From: Rhodobacterales bacterium
GTDB taxonomy: Bacteria; Pseudomonadota; Alphaproteobacteria; Rhodobacterales; Rhodobacteraceae
Direction: 5' to 3'
Assembly: GCA_009992615.1 (NCBI GenBank)
Contig: JAACVA010000208.1
Span: 1,503 to 21,164 of the forward strand
DNA length: 19,662 nucleotides
This document shows positions 6,309 through 13,513 of the stretch, in pieces (position 1 is the stretch's first letter; each line of letters starts with the position of its first letter). The notes below the pieces were generated by a model. It saw only the letters and a list, made by a program, of their open reading frames with translations, did no database searches and was not told where the DNA came from. The position numbers and the translations under genes are program-made.

Positions 6309-8153
6309 CTATTCCGCCGCGTCGCGCACGTCGATGAACCCGCCCGACTGCCGGTTCCAGTACCGGGCATAGGTACCGCCCGCTGCAAGCAGATCGTCAT
6401 GGGTTCCCTGTTCGACGATCCGCCCCTGCTCAAGCACCACGATGCGATCCATCCGCGCAATGGTGGACAGACGGTGCGCGATGGCCAGAACGGTCTTGCC
6501 CTGCATCACCCGATCAAGCGCCGTCTGGATTGACGCTTCAACCTCGGAATCAAGCGCGCTTGTCGCCTCGTCCAGCACAAGGATCGGCGCGTCCTTCAGG
6601 AACGACCGGGCCAGCGCGATGCGCTGCCGTTGCCCGCCCGACAGCTTCACCCCCCGTTCGCCCAGATGTGCATCATAGCCGCGGCGCCCTTTGAAATCCT
6701 GTAAATCCAAAATGAAATCATGGGCTTCGGCGCGTCGGGCGGCAGCAATGATTTCCGTCTCGGTGGCGCCCGGTTTGCCATAGGCGATGTTGTCGCGGGC
6801 CGACCGGTTGAACATCGCGGTTTCCTGGGTGACCATGGCGATCTGACGGCGCAGGCTTTCCTGAGTCACGTCGCGCACATCCTGACCGCCGATCGTCACC
6901 CGGCCCTGTTCAGTTTCATACAGCCGCAGCAACAGCGCCACGAGTGTCGATTTGCCCGCCCCCGAGGCGCCAACGATACCCAGCTTTTCACCCTTTTTGA
7001 CGGTCAGGTCGATGTCGTCGATCCCCCCACCGGCGCGGCCATAGGCAAAGCTGACATGATCGAACCGGATGTCACCGTCGGCGCGCAAGTCCTGCGCACC
7101 GGGCCGGTCGGTCAGGGTGTGGGGCGGGGTCAGCGTGTTCATTCCGTCCTCGACTTCCCCGATATTGGCGTAAACAGCCATCAGCGTGAAACTGACCCAG
7201 CCGGTCATCTGCGCGATGCGGATGGCGATCGCGCCAGACGCGGCGATGTCGCCCGGGCTGGCCGTGCCCTGTTGCCACAGATACAACGTGCCGCCCACCA
7301 GAAGCACCGGCAGCACCCCCGCCAGCGTCATCAGCGAAAACCGAAAGGCCGAGGCCAGCACGCCAAAATCAATTACCCGTTCGCGGAAGGTGCGAATCGC
7401 ACCGATGGCGGCCTTGTCCTCAAAATCGGCATGGGCAAACAGTTTCACGGTCTTTATGTTGGTGATTGTGTCCACCACCTGTCCGGTGACCATGGCGCGG
7501 CTGGCGGCGCGGGCCATGCTGCGCACCCGGATTCGCGGCATGAACCATTTGATCATGTAAAGATAGACGAACACCCAGATGGTCAGCGCCAGTGCCACCC
7601 AGATGTTGATCGTGGTCAGCAACAGCGCCGACCCGATCAGCGAGGCCAGCGCGAAAAACACTACGTTGATCACCTCGGTCGCCACATCGGTGATGGCACG
7701 ACTGGTCTGCATCTGTTTTTGCGCGATGCGCCCGGCGAAATCGTCGTCAAAGAACGTCACTGCCTGCCCCAGCGTCCAGCGGTGCAGGCGTGTCAGAACC
7801 AAAGGGTTCACGTTCGGCCCGACGATGATCGCGTTGCTGGCCGCGGACAGGCCAAACAGGATTGGCCGCACCACCATGAAAAATGCCGCAACCCCGATCA
7901 GCAACCAGCCGTTTTCGGCAAAGAACGCCGCCGCGCCGGTTTGCAGCGCGGCGTCGATCACCTGACCCAGCAGTATCGCCGTGACCACCTCGGCAGTGCC
8001 GGCGAGGGCCGACAACATTCCGGCCACCCAAAGCCACCGCCAGGATCCTTCAAGGTTCCAGCGGAAAAACGCGAACAGGCTGCGCGGCGGCGGCCCGGCG
8101 GCGGGGCGAAACGCGTCGATCAGCCCGGCAAGGCGGTGTGCGGAAACAGTCAT
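6309..8153 (-). CDS. ABC exporter, fused permease and ATPase
   Basis: This 614-residue type IV ABC exporter half has six membrane helices in about residues 38-330, then an ATPase domain. Key elements are Walker A GASGAGKST (395-403), Q-loop VTQET near 441, signature LSGGQ (504-508), Walker B ILVLDE (524-529) and H-loop His560, all intact. The C-terminus ARYWNRQSGGFID is shared with the remnant gene just upstream, showing that the two were paralogous halves of one transporter. The ATG overlaps the TGA of that remnant by four bases (ATGA), so translation should be coupled. The substrate is unknown. The intact half could form a homodimer now that its partner is reduced. Confidence 0.95.
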   Translation of the reverse strand: MTVSAHRLAGLIDAFRPAAGPPPRSLFAFFRWNLEGSWRWLWVAGMLSALAGTAEVVTAILLGQVIDAALQTGAAAFFAENGWLLIGVAAFFMVVRPILFGLSAASNAIIVGPNVNPLVLTRLHRWTLGQAVTFFDDDFAGRIAQKQMQTSRAITDVATEVINVVFFALASLIGSALLLTTINIWVALALTIWVFVYLYMIKWFMPRIRVRSMARAASRAMVTGQVVDTITNIKTVKLFAHADFEDKAAIGAIRTFRERVIDFGVLASAFRFSLMTLAGVLPVLLVGGTLYLWQQGTASPGDIAASGAIAIRIAQMTGWVSFTLMAVYANIGEVEDGMNTLTPPHTLTDRPGAQDLRADGDIRFDHVSFAYGRAGGGIDDIDLTVKKGEKLGIVGASGAGKSTLVALLLRLYETEQGRVTIGGQDVRDVTQESLRRQIAMVTQETAMFNRSARDNIAYGKPGATETEIIAAARRAEAHDFILDLQDFKGRRGYDAHLGERGVKLSGGQRQRIALARSFLKDAPILVLDEATSALDSEVEASIQTALDRVMQGKTVLAIAHRLSTIARMDRIVVLEQGRIVEQGTHDDLLAAGGTYARYWNRQSGGFIDVRDAAE

Positions 8154-8458
8154 TCGGCAACTTTCGTATCAATGAACCCGCCGGATTGACGTGCCCAGAA
8201 CCGGGCATACAGCCCGCCTTTGGCCAATAAGGTATCGTGATCACCGGTTTCGGCAATGCGCCTGTCGTCGATCGCGGTGTTGCCCTGCATCGTGCCGTAC
8301 AGCGCCGCAACCACCACCGAAGTGACGGCGGCCCAGGCGAACACCCGTTTGAACGGTTGCGAACAGGTGCGGATGAACGGCCACAGCCGCCGGGGCGGTG
8401 TGTTGGTTTCCTCATACGCCGTATAAGGATCGACCAGAGTTTCAAAGAAACGGAACAT
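8150..8458 (-). pseudogene. ABC exporter remnant with large in-frame deletion
   Basis: The 102-codon frame joins the two ends of an ABC exporter half. Residues 1-52 are the normal cytoplasmic N-terminus and start of the first helix (MFRFFETLVDPYTAYEET, PPRRLWPFIR, AWAAVTSVVVAA). Residues 57-102 are the extreme C-terminus of an ATPase domain: TMQGNTAI matches MQGKTVLAI of the intact neighbour, and GDHDTLLAKGGLYARFWARQ matches its GTHDDLLAAGGTYARYWNRQ. Everything between is missing: most of the membrane domain, Walker A, the signature and Walker B. A second small gap after TAI removes the H-loop region. A GGAAGG/CAGGAA ribosome site and the ATGA overlap with the intact partner remain. The frame is still open, so a short product may be made, but it cannot bind ATP. 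About 1.5 kb is missing compared with a full-length half. Confidence 0.85.
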
Positions 8459-8518
8459 TTTCCTGCCTTCCTCGACAGGGATATAAATCGCGCCCGACGC
8501 GAAGGCAAACCCGGCGGG

Positions 8519-9643
8519 TCAGTTCAGCAAGTCGTCGCGCGACGGGGTGAATCGCCCATCAATCCAGCGTTGTTCCAGCGCCTTCAGCCGTTTTCCCAGT
8601 GCGGCCCCTTGCAGCCCCGGCATCAGATCGGCGGCGGACACCGGCAGCCGCGCCGCAGCGCCCAGCGCGATGTCGGCTTCCAGCCTTGCCGGCGGCGGCA
8701 CCTCGAACAGTGCAGCGCGCAACAGGGCAATATCGCGCGCCGCCACGGCCCCATGCCGATAGGCCAACTCATGCGGTGGCGTGGCCTTGGCCATCCCGTC
8801 ACGCAGCAGATCCAGACGCGCCGCATCCTTGCGTGACAGCCGCAGGGCACCGGTGTCGGCGCCCAGAATCGCCAACCGGCGTATCGGATCGGGCGGCGCG
8901 GTTTCAAGGTGCACCAGCACAGCCAGCAGCCGCGCCCCGGCCCCCGGCAAGGCCGCCGCCAAAACGCCCGATTGCGCCATGGCGGCCACGGCTGGCGCCG
9001 GATCGGGGGCGGTCAACAGCTTCAAAAGTTCGGTCGTGACCCGCTCGGCCGAAAGGCGGGCAATGCCGCCCACCCCCGCAGCACAGGCGGCCAGCCCTTC
9101 GGCATCCAACCCCCGGTCAGGGTCGCCATACCATGCGTGAAACCGGAAAAACCGCAGGATGCGCAGGTGATCCTCGGCGATTCGCGCCGCTGCATCGTCG
9201 ATGAATCGCACCCGACGGGCGATCAGATCGGGCAGGCCACACAACGGATCGTGCACCACGCCGCCGGCATCGGCATACAGCGCGTTCATGGTGAAATCGC
9301 GCCGCCGGGCATCGTCGAGCATATCTGTTGAAAACCGCACCAGGGCGTGTCGCCCGTCGGTTTCAACATCGCGGCGAAAGGTGGTCACCTCATGCGGCCG
9401 CCCTTGGGCAATCACGGTCACCGTTCCATGTTCGATCCCGGTCGGTACGGCGCGCAGGCCCGCCGCTTCGGCCAGTGCGATCACCTGATCGGGCAAATGC
9501 GCGGTGGCCATGTCGATGTCGGCCACCGGCACGCCGATCAGATCATTGCGTACACAGCCGCCGACGGCAAAGGCCACTGGCCCCAACACCGCCAACACCT
9601 GTTGCGTGCCGCCATGGGCCAGCCAATCGCCCGACACCCGCAT
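8519..9643 (-). CDS. CCA tRNA nucleotidyltransferase / poly(A) polymerase family
   Basis: This 374-residue class II nucleotidyltransferase is most likely the enzyme that builds or repairs the CCA end of tRNA. Visible motifs are AVGGCVRNDLIG (26-37), the metal-binding DID (42-44), RRRDFTMNALYAD, and RRVRFIDDAAARIAEDHLRILRFFRF, the neck-domain motif that reads bases by protein side chains. Poly(A) polymerase cannot be told from CCA-adding enzyme by eye, but in alphaproteobacteria this length and the EDHLRILRFFRF motif are usual for the CCA enzyme. The start overlaps the stop of the Nudix gene by one base (TGATG), so translation is probably coupled. The stop is 60 bp from the ABC remnant. Confidence 0.88.
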   Translation of the reverse strand: MRVSGDWLAHGGTQQVLAVLGPVAFAVGGCVRNDLIGVPVADIDMATAHLPDQVIALAEAAGLRAVPTGIEHGTVTVIAQGRPHEVTTFRRDVETDGRHALVRFSTDMLDDARRRDFTMNALYADAGGVVHDPLCGLPDLIARRVRFIDDAAARIAEDHLRILRFFRFHAWYGDPDRGLDAEGLAACAAGVGGIARLSAERVTTELLKLLTAPDPAPAVAAMAQSGVLAAALPGAGARLLAVLVHLETAPPDPIRRLAILGADTGALRLSRKDAARLDLLRDGMAKATPPHELAYRHGAVAARDIALLRAALFEVPPPARLEADIALGAAARLPVSAADLMPGLQGAALGKRLKALEQRWIDGRFTPSRDDLLN

Positions 9644-10233
9644 CAGCCCATCCGCGCGGCCAGCGCCCGCAAAATGCGCGCCGTTGCACCCCAGATGTAA
9701 TAGGGGCCGTAAGGCACGGTGTAAAAGCGCCGCTCGGCCCCGCGCCAGTGGCGCGACTGGATTGAAAATCGTGCCGGGTTGGTCACATGGGACAAAGGCA
9801 CGCGAAACACCTCATCCACTTCGCCGGGCTCGGCGCGGGCGACAAACTCGGACCGGACAAGCGCCAGAACCGGGGTCATGGTGAAACCGGTCACCGTTTC
9901 ATGCGATGGCAAGGTGCCCAGAACCTCGACATTCGCCGGGTCTAGGTTGATTTCTTCGTGCGCCTCGCGCAGGGCGGCACCGACGGGGCCGTCATCGCCG
10001 GGGTCGATCTTGCCCCCGGCAAAGGCGATCTGCCCCGGATGATGCCGCAGCGCCGAAGATCGCTTTGTCAGGATCACCTGATCGCCGATCACCGCCACCA
10101 AAACCCCCGCCCCGCGCAGCCGCCGGCCTTCGGGCAGCACAGTATCGGGATTCAGGTCGAAATCCGACGAGGCCGCGCCGGGATGGCCCAGCGCCGCCTG
10201 CAACCGCGCCCTGAGGTCAGGCGGTACCGTCAT
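9643..10233 (-). CDS. CoA pyrophosphatase-type Nudix hydrolase
   Basis: The 196-residue product carries both the CoA-pyrophosphatase signature (VILTKRSSALRHHPGQIAFAGG, residues about 53-74) and a Nudix box with the spacing of that subfamily, GKIDPGDDGPVGAALREAHEEINL (74-97). There the usual early Glu is Asp, as in NUDT7/NudL-type enzymes. It should cleave CoA or its derivatives into 3',5'-ADP and phosphopantetheine; this substrate is inferred from the family. Its first 17 bases overlap the end of hslO, and its stop overlaps the start of the nucleotidyltransferase gene (TGATG), so it sits inside a tightly packed minus-strand operon. Confidence 0.9.
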   Translation of the reverse strand: MTVPPDLRARLQAALGHPGAASSDFDLNPDTVLPEGRRLRGAGVLVAVIGDQVILTKRSSALRHHPGQIAFAGGKIDPGDDGPVGAALREAHEEINLDPANVEVLGTLPSHETVTGFTMTPVLALVRSEFVARAEPGEVDEVFRVPLSHVTNPARFSIQSRHWRGAERRFYTVPYGPYYIWGATARILRALAARMG

Positions 10234-11215
10234 GGGGCACCTCGGCCTCGAACCCCAGGGTTTTCGGATCGAATTCGTAATGCGCGCCGCAGAACTGACA
10301 ATCGGCGGTCACCACGCCCGCATCCGTGGTCATGGTGGAAATGTCGCGTGCGGAATAAATCGACAGGCTTTGGCGCACCTTGTCGGCGGAACAGCCGCAG
10401 CCGAACACAATAGGCTGCGCATCGAACACCCGCGGGCCTTCTTCGTGGAACAGCCGCACTAGCAATTCCGTCGGCTGCACCGAGGGGCCCACCAGCTCCA
10501 GCGCGTCGACGGTGTCCAGCAGGATGTTGGCGCGGCGCCAATGGTCTCCCTCTTCGCCATCCAGAATGTCGTCCCCTTCCAGCAGCCCGCCTTCACCGGT
10601 TGCATCTCCGCTGGCAAAGGGCGACGCCTTCGGCATGTGCTGCAACATCACGCCCCCGGCGCGCCAGCTTTCATTCTCGCCCGGCACCTGCGAGCGGCCA
10701 AAAGTCAGCGAAAAGCGCGTGGGCAACTGTTCGGATTGGGCGAAATAGGTCTGGGCACAGGCCGACAGTGACCCGCCGGCGATGGGCGTGATGCCCTGAT
10801 AGGGGGTCGTCCCTTCGCCCTGATCCAGCAACAGGGCAAAATATCCCTTGCCGATCATGTCGAACGGCGCGCGGCCCGGCTCCAGCCGGTCGGCATCGTA
10901 ACTGGCCCAGCCGCGAATCCGCGCCGGCGTGCCATCGTCGCCGGGGGCATAGTAATCGGTGGCGATCAGCCGCACCGGCCCGTCACCGCGCACCTGCAAA
11001 GACAATTTCCAGCGCAGCTTGATCATCTGGCCGATCAGCGCCGTCAACAGCACCATTTCGGCCACCAACGCCTCGATCTGGGGGGGGTAATCATGCTGTT
11101 CCAGCACGCGGTCCAACACCCCGTCCAAGCGGGCGACGCGACCGCGAATGTCCGAGCGGTCAAGCTGAAAAGGCAGGACAGTATCGTCCCAGGCGATCTT
11201 AGAACCGAGAGTCAT
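10217..11215 (-). CDS. hslO: Redox-regulated chaperone Hsp33
   Basis: Hsp33 is a cytoplasmic holdase switched on by oxidation of its zinc-binding cysteines. The 332-residue product has the expected C-terminal zinc site: FGCGCSADKV (Cys273, Cys275) and DCQFCGAHYEF (Cys306, Cys309), the CxC...CxxC pattern. N-terminal blocks such as ALIGQMIKLRWKLSLQVRGDGPVRLIATDY (about 60-89) and YFALLLDQGEGTTPYQGI are also typical. Residues 200-226 are acidic and glycine-rich. AAGGAAA lies about 5 bases before the ATG. It is the first gene of a seven-gene minus-strand run, divergent from a Nudix gene. A run of eight C on the coding strand (11080-11087) is a possible slippage point. Confidence 0.96.
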   Translation of the reverse strand: MTLGSKIAWDDTVLPFQLDRSDIRGRVARLDGVLDRVLEQHDYPPQIEALVAEMVLLTALIGQMIKLRWKLSLQVRGDGPVRLIATDYYAPGDDGTPARIRGWASYDADRLEPGRAPFDMIGKGYFALLLDQGEGTTPYQGITPIAGGSLSACAQTYFAQSEQLPTRFSLTFGRSQVPGENESWRAGGVMLQHMPKASPFASGDATGEGGLLEGDDILDGEEGDHWRRANILLDTVDALELVGPSVQPTELLVRLFHEEGPRVFDAQPIVFGCGCSADKVRQSLSIYSARDISTMTTDAGVVTADCQFCGAHYEFDPKTLGFEAEVPHDGTA

Positions 11216-11228
11216 GGGGTTTCCTTAC

Positions 11229-11252
11229 GCATATCGCGTTGGCATATCGCGT
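11229..11252. repeat. 11-bp direct repeat in the hslO/Nudix divergent region
   Basis: GCATATCGCGT occurs at 11229-11239 and again at 11242-11252, a period of 13 bp, followed by the palindrome CTATATAG (11253-11260). The 82-bp gap separates the divergent hslO and Nudix starts, so the repeat lies where regulators of either gene would bind. Confidence 0.7.
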
Positions 11253-11253
11253 C

Positions 11254-11281
11254 TATATAGTCACAACAACACAATCACCAA
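11254..11281 (-). promoter_or_regulatory. Possible hslO promoter
   Basis: On the minus strand a TTGGTG (-35, at 11281-11276) is followed after 16 bases by TATATA (-10, at 11259-11254). This would start transcription inside or just beyond the GCATATCGCGT repeat, about 30 bp upstream of the hslO ATG. The match to the consensus is only fair, and no heat-shock type promoter was recognised. Confidence 0.3.
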
Positions 11282-11297
11282 CCTCAGAGGAACAGTC

Positions 11298-11735
11298 ATG
11301 ATCAGACGGTATGGCGATGCACCGCAACATGACCGCCGCTATGTCCTGCGCCCGGGGGTTTATGCGGTGTTGCCGCTGGCGCGCGCGCTGTTGTTGACCT
11401 TTCAACAGGCACCGGTGCCCGAATTCCAGCTGCCGGGCGGCGGCATTGATTCGGGCGAATCACCGCTGCGCGCCCTGCACCGCGAGGTGTTCGAAGAAAC
11501 CGGCTGGCGCATTGCCGCACCCCGACGGATCGGCGCGTTCCGCCGGTTCACCTTCATGCCCGAATACGACCTGTGGGCGGAAAAGCTGTGCCATGTCTAT
11601 CTGGCCCGCCCGGTGCGCCCGCATGGCCCGCCGAGCGAACCGGGGCACAGCGCCGTGTGGATGGCCAAGGACGACGCGGCAGCGCAACTGGGCAATCCGG
11701 GCGATGCGGCGTTTGTGGCGGCGCTGTTCAGATGA
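11298..11735 (+). CDS. Nudix hydrolase
   Basis: The 145-residue product has a perfect Nudix box, GGIDSGESPLRALHREVFEETGW (residues 48-70, the GX5EX7REUXEEXGU pattern), inside a small alpha/beta fold. Substrate cannot be predicted; the short length and R-Y-x-LRPGVYAV opening resemble general house-cleaning nucleotide or sugar-nucleotide pyrophosphatases. I chose the ATG at 11298 rather than the frame start at 11214 because AGAGGAA lies about 8 bases before it and because homology-like sequence starts there. Its 3' end overlaps the convergent DUF6434-like gene by 8 bp. Confidence 0.9.
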   Translation: MIRRYGDAPQHDRRYVLRPGVYAVLPLARALLLTFQQAPVPEFQLPGGGIDSGESPLRALHREVFEETGWRIAAPRRIGAFRRFTFMPEYDLWAEKLCHVYLARPVRPHGPPSEPGHSAVWMAKDDAAAQLGNPGDAAFVAALFR

Positions 11736-11949
11736 CCTTGCCCTTGCCCTGTCGTGCCAGCCAGTAATCGGCGATGGCACCCAGGGTTTCGGGCTGTTTC
11801 TCTTCAACGAAGGTGATCATGTCATGATCGAACCGAAAGGCCGGTCCGCACATCTCGATCAAGGTGCGGCGCACATTTTGCGTCTTGCGGAACGTTGAAT
11901 CCACCGGCGTATCACGGTTCAGCGTGTCCGAATGCCAGTCAACTTTCAC
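11728..11949 (-). CDS. Small DUF6434-like protein (73 aa)
   Basis: The product reads MKVDWHSDTLNRDTPVDS, then YRNTQNVRRFF-like FRKTQNVRRTLIEM (20-33), and ends in a basic tail. This layout resembles the DUF6434 domain family, recalled from memory rather than searched. The start is GTG: its G-T-G-A overlaps the stop of tspO by four bases, and GAGG lies about 7 bases upstream inside tspO. The gene is therefore expected to be translated with tspO as the last gene of the crtI-crtB-tspO transcript. No signal peptide or membrane segment is present, so it should be cytoplasmic. Its function is unknown. Confidence 0.8.
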   Translation of the reverse strand: MKVDWHSDTLNRDTPVDSTFRKTQNVRRTLIEMCGPAFRFDHDMITFVEEKQPETLGAIADYWLARQGKGKVI

Positions 11950-12407
11950 GCCGCAACCTCTTTGTTCATTTGCCAGACCGTGCCGTTCAGCGTGCCGGCA
12001 ATCGTGACCCACAGCAGATAGGGCAGGAAAAACGCCCCTGCCACCCAATCCACCTGCCAAAAGGCAAATGTCGTGGCTGCCACGCCCAACCATAGGCAGG
12101 CGATGATGACAAAGGCCGCCTTCAACCTGTGCAACCCGAAGAACACCGGCGACCAAAGGGTGTTCAATGCAATTTGCAAACCCCAAAGCGCCAAGGCAAC
12201 GTCATTGTCGGCGGACATTGCCACGCGCATCGCGGCGTAAGACATGCACAGGTACAAGGTTGTCCAGGTGATGGGAAAAACCCAGCCCGGCGGCGTCCAC
12301 CATGGCTTGGCCAGCTTATCATACCACGGGCCGGGGCTGAACATTGCCCCGGTCGCCGCTGCGGCACCGCAGCTGGCCAGAAATATGAAGAAAAGCGACC
12401 AATCCAT
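11946..12407 (-). CDS. tspO: TspO/MBR tryptophan-rich sensory protein (CrtK)
   Basis: The 153-residue product is a five-helix membrane protein of the TspO/peripheral benzodiazepine receptor family. Family signatures are WYDKLAKPWWTPPGWVFPITWTTLYLCMSYAAMRV (about 28-62) and ALNTLWSPVFFGLHRL, with the expected Trp-rich composition. In Rhodobacter, TspO sits in the outer membrane, is linked to porphyrin export or breakdown, and dampens pigment gene expression in oxygen; it follows crtB there too (crtK). The start at 12407 (MDWSLF) agrees with the R. sphaeroides start MNMDWALF, although no good ribosome site precedes it. An upstream TTG at 12437 has AGGGGTGGA before it, but lies in a stem-loop and adds ten atypical residues. 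The gene overlaps the small downstream gene by four bases. Confidence 0.93.
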   Translation of the reverse strand: MDWSLFFIFLASCGAAAATGAMFSPGPWYDKLAKPWWTPPGWVFPITWTTLYLCMSYAAMRVAMSADNDVALALWGLQIALNTLWSPVFFGLHRLKAAFVIIACLWLGVAATTFAFWQVDWVAGAFFLPYLLWVTIAGTLNGTVWQMNKEVAA

Positions 12408-12422
12408 AGGGCACACATAAAG

Positions 12423-12467
12423 GATTCGCCCGGACAATCCACCCCTGTTTGTCCGGCGCGGCGAATC
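12423..12467. promoter_or_regulatory. 45-bp stem-loop between crtB and tspO
   Basis: An outer stem GATTCGCC/GGCGAATC (8 bp) and an inner stem CGGACAA/TTGTCCG (7 bp) enclose a loop of about 11 bases, with a four-base bulge on one side. There is no T-run, so it is not a standard terminator. It lies in the 83 bp between the crtB stop and the tspO ATG. On the tspO mRNA the loop exposes AGGGGTGGA, a ribosome-site-like sequence. It may protect the crtIB mRNA end, attenuate readthrough, or control tspO translation. Confidence 0.7.
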
Positions 12468-12490
12468 AACTGCGGCGCTGTGAAAAGTGC

Positions 12491-13513
12491 TCAGCTGAAC
12501 CGGGTTCGGTCAGTCGTTTCAAGCTGGGCAAACACCGACACCAGCGCGCCGGCGCGTCCTTCACCCCAGGCATTGCCGCTGCGCCCGGCCTGCGCTGCGG
12601 CATCGACCAGAAACCGGGTTTCCTCCAGCGGCGCGGCATACAGCACCGCCGAGCGCGGCATCGTCATCGAAACCCCGGCGCGCAGGATCGACAGGCCCAG
12701 CCACCCTGCCTTTTGCCGTTTGCTGGTGCGGCCGCGCCACGACACCGAATCAAATCCGTTGCGGGTGACCGCCTGACCGATCCCGGCATAGATGTGCCGC
12801 GCGGCATAGATGCCGGGGCGCGCCGCCATCGGCAGGGCGGGAATCCCCGCCTCGGACCTTGCGTAAAGGCTGTCGGCCTCGCGCAACAGGCGCTTCACCA
12901 TGGCGCGAATCGGGTCGCTGGGCAGCGGGTCGGCGAAATAGGCATCAGGGTCGATCCCCGCCTGAGCCAGCCAGTTCAGTGGCAAGTACATCCGCCGGGC
13001 GCGGGCATCTTCGCCCACATCCCGCGCGATATTGGTCAATTGCATCGCCACACCCAGATCACAGGCCCGCGCCAGGGCATGGCCATCGCGCACCCCCATC
13101 AGCACGCACATCATGGCGCCCACCGCCGCCGCCACCCGCGCGCTGTAATCAAACAGCCCCGACAAAGTGTCATAGCGCCGCTCAACCGCATCCCAGGCAA
13201 GCCCCTCCAACAGGGCCTCGGGCAAGGCGCGGGGCATCTCGTGATCTTGCACGACACTGGCAAAGGCCCGGTCGGCGGGCGCATTGCGCGGTGTTCCGGC
13301 ATAGACAAGATTCAGCCTGTCACGCAGGCGCAAAACCGCGCTGGCCTTGTCGTCCTGCAAATCCACCTCGTCATCGGCCAGCCGGCAAAATGCATACAGC
13401 GCCAGCGCCGGATCGCGCACCCGCGCCGGCAGGATTTTCGACGCCGCATGAAACGACAGGGAATTATGCCGGATCGCGGCGCGGCAATGGTCCAGATCAG
13501 CGGGATGTATCAT
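12491..13513 (-). CDS. crtB: Phytoene synthase
   Basis: This enzyme condenses two geranylgeranyl diphosphates to phytoene, the first carotenoid-specific step. The 340-residue product has both prenyl-diphosphate binding aspartate motifs, ADDEVD (46-51) and LTNIARDVGEDARARRMYLP (159-178, Asp165 and Asp169), and the YAFCRLADD start block. The start codon overlaps the crtI stop by four bases (ATGA), so CrtI and CrtB are made from one message. A strong stem-loop lies 24 bp past the stop, before tspO. Confidence 0.96.
   Translation of the reverse strand: MIHPADLDHCRAAIRHNSLSFHAASKILPARVRDPALALYAFCRLADDEVDLQDDKASAVLRLRDRLNLVYAGTPRNAPADRAFASVVQDHEMPRALPEALLEGLAWDAVERRYDTLSGLFDYSARVAAAVGAMMCVLMGVRDGHALARACDLGVAMQLTNIARDVGEDARARRMYLPLNWLAQAGIDPDAYFADPLPSDPIRAMVKRLLREADSLYARSEAGIPALPMAARPGIYAARHIYAGIGQAVTRNGFDSVSWRGRTSKRQKAGWLGLSILRAGVSMTMPRSAVLYAAPLEETRFLVDAAAQAGRSGNAWGEGRAGALVSVFAQLETTDRTRFS

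Noticed and set aside
6720..8189. 489-codon plus-strand open frame
   Set aside because: It is fully antisense to the intact ABC exporter, with low-complexity, His/Arg-rich sequence and no domain.
12408..12437. TTG start at 12437 for tspO
   Set aside because: Ten extra residues do not match TspO N-termini, and the codon lies within a stem; the ATG at 12407 agrees with the Rhodobacter protein. The ribosome-site-like AGGGGTGGA keeps it open.
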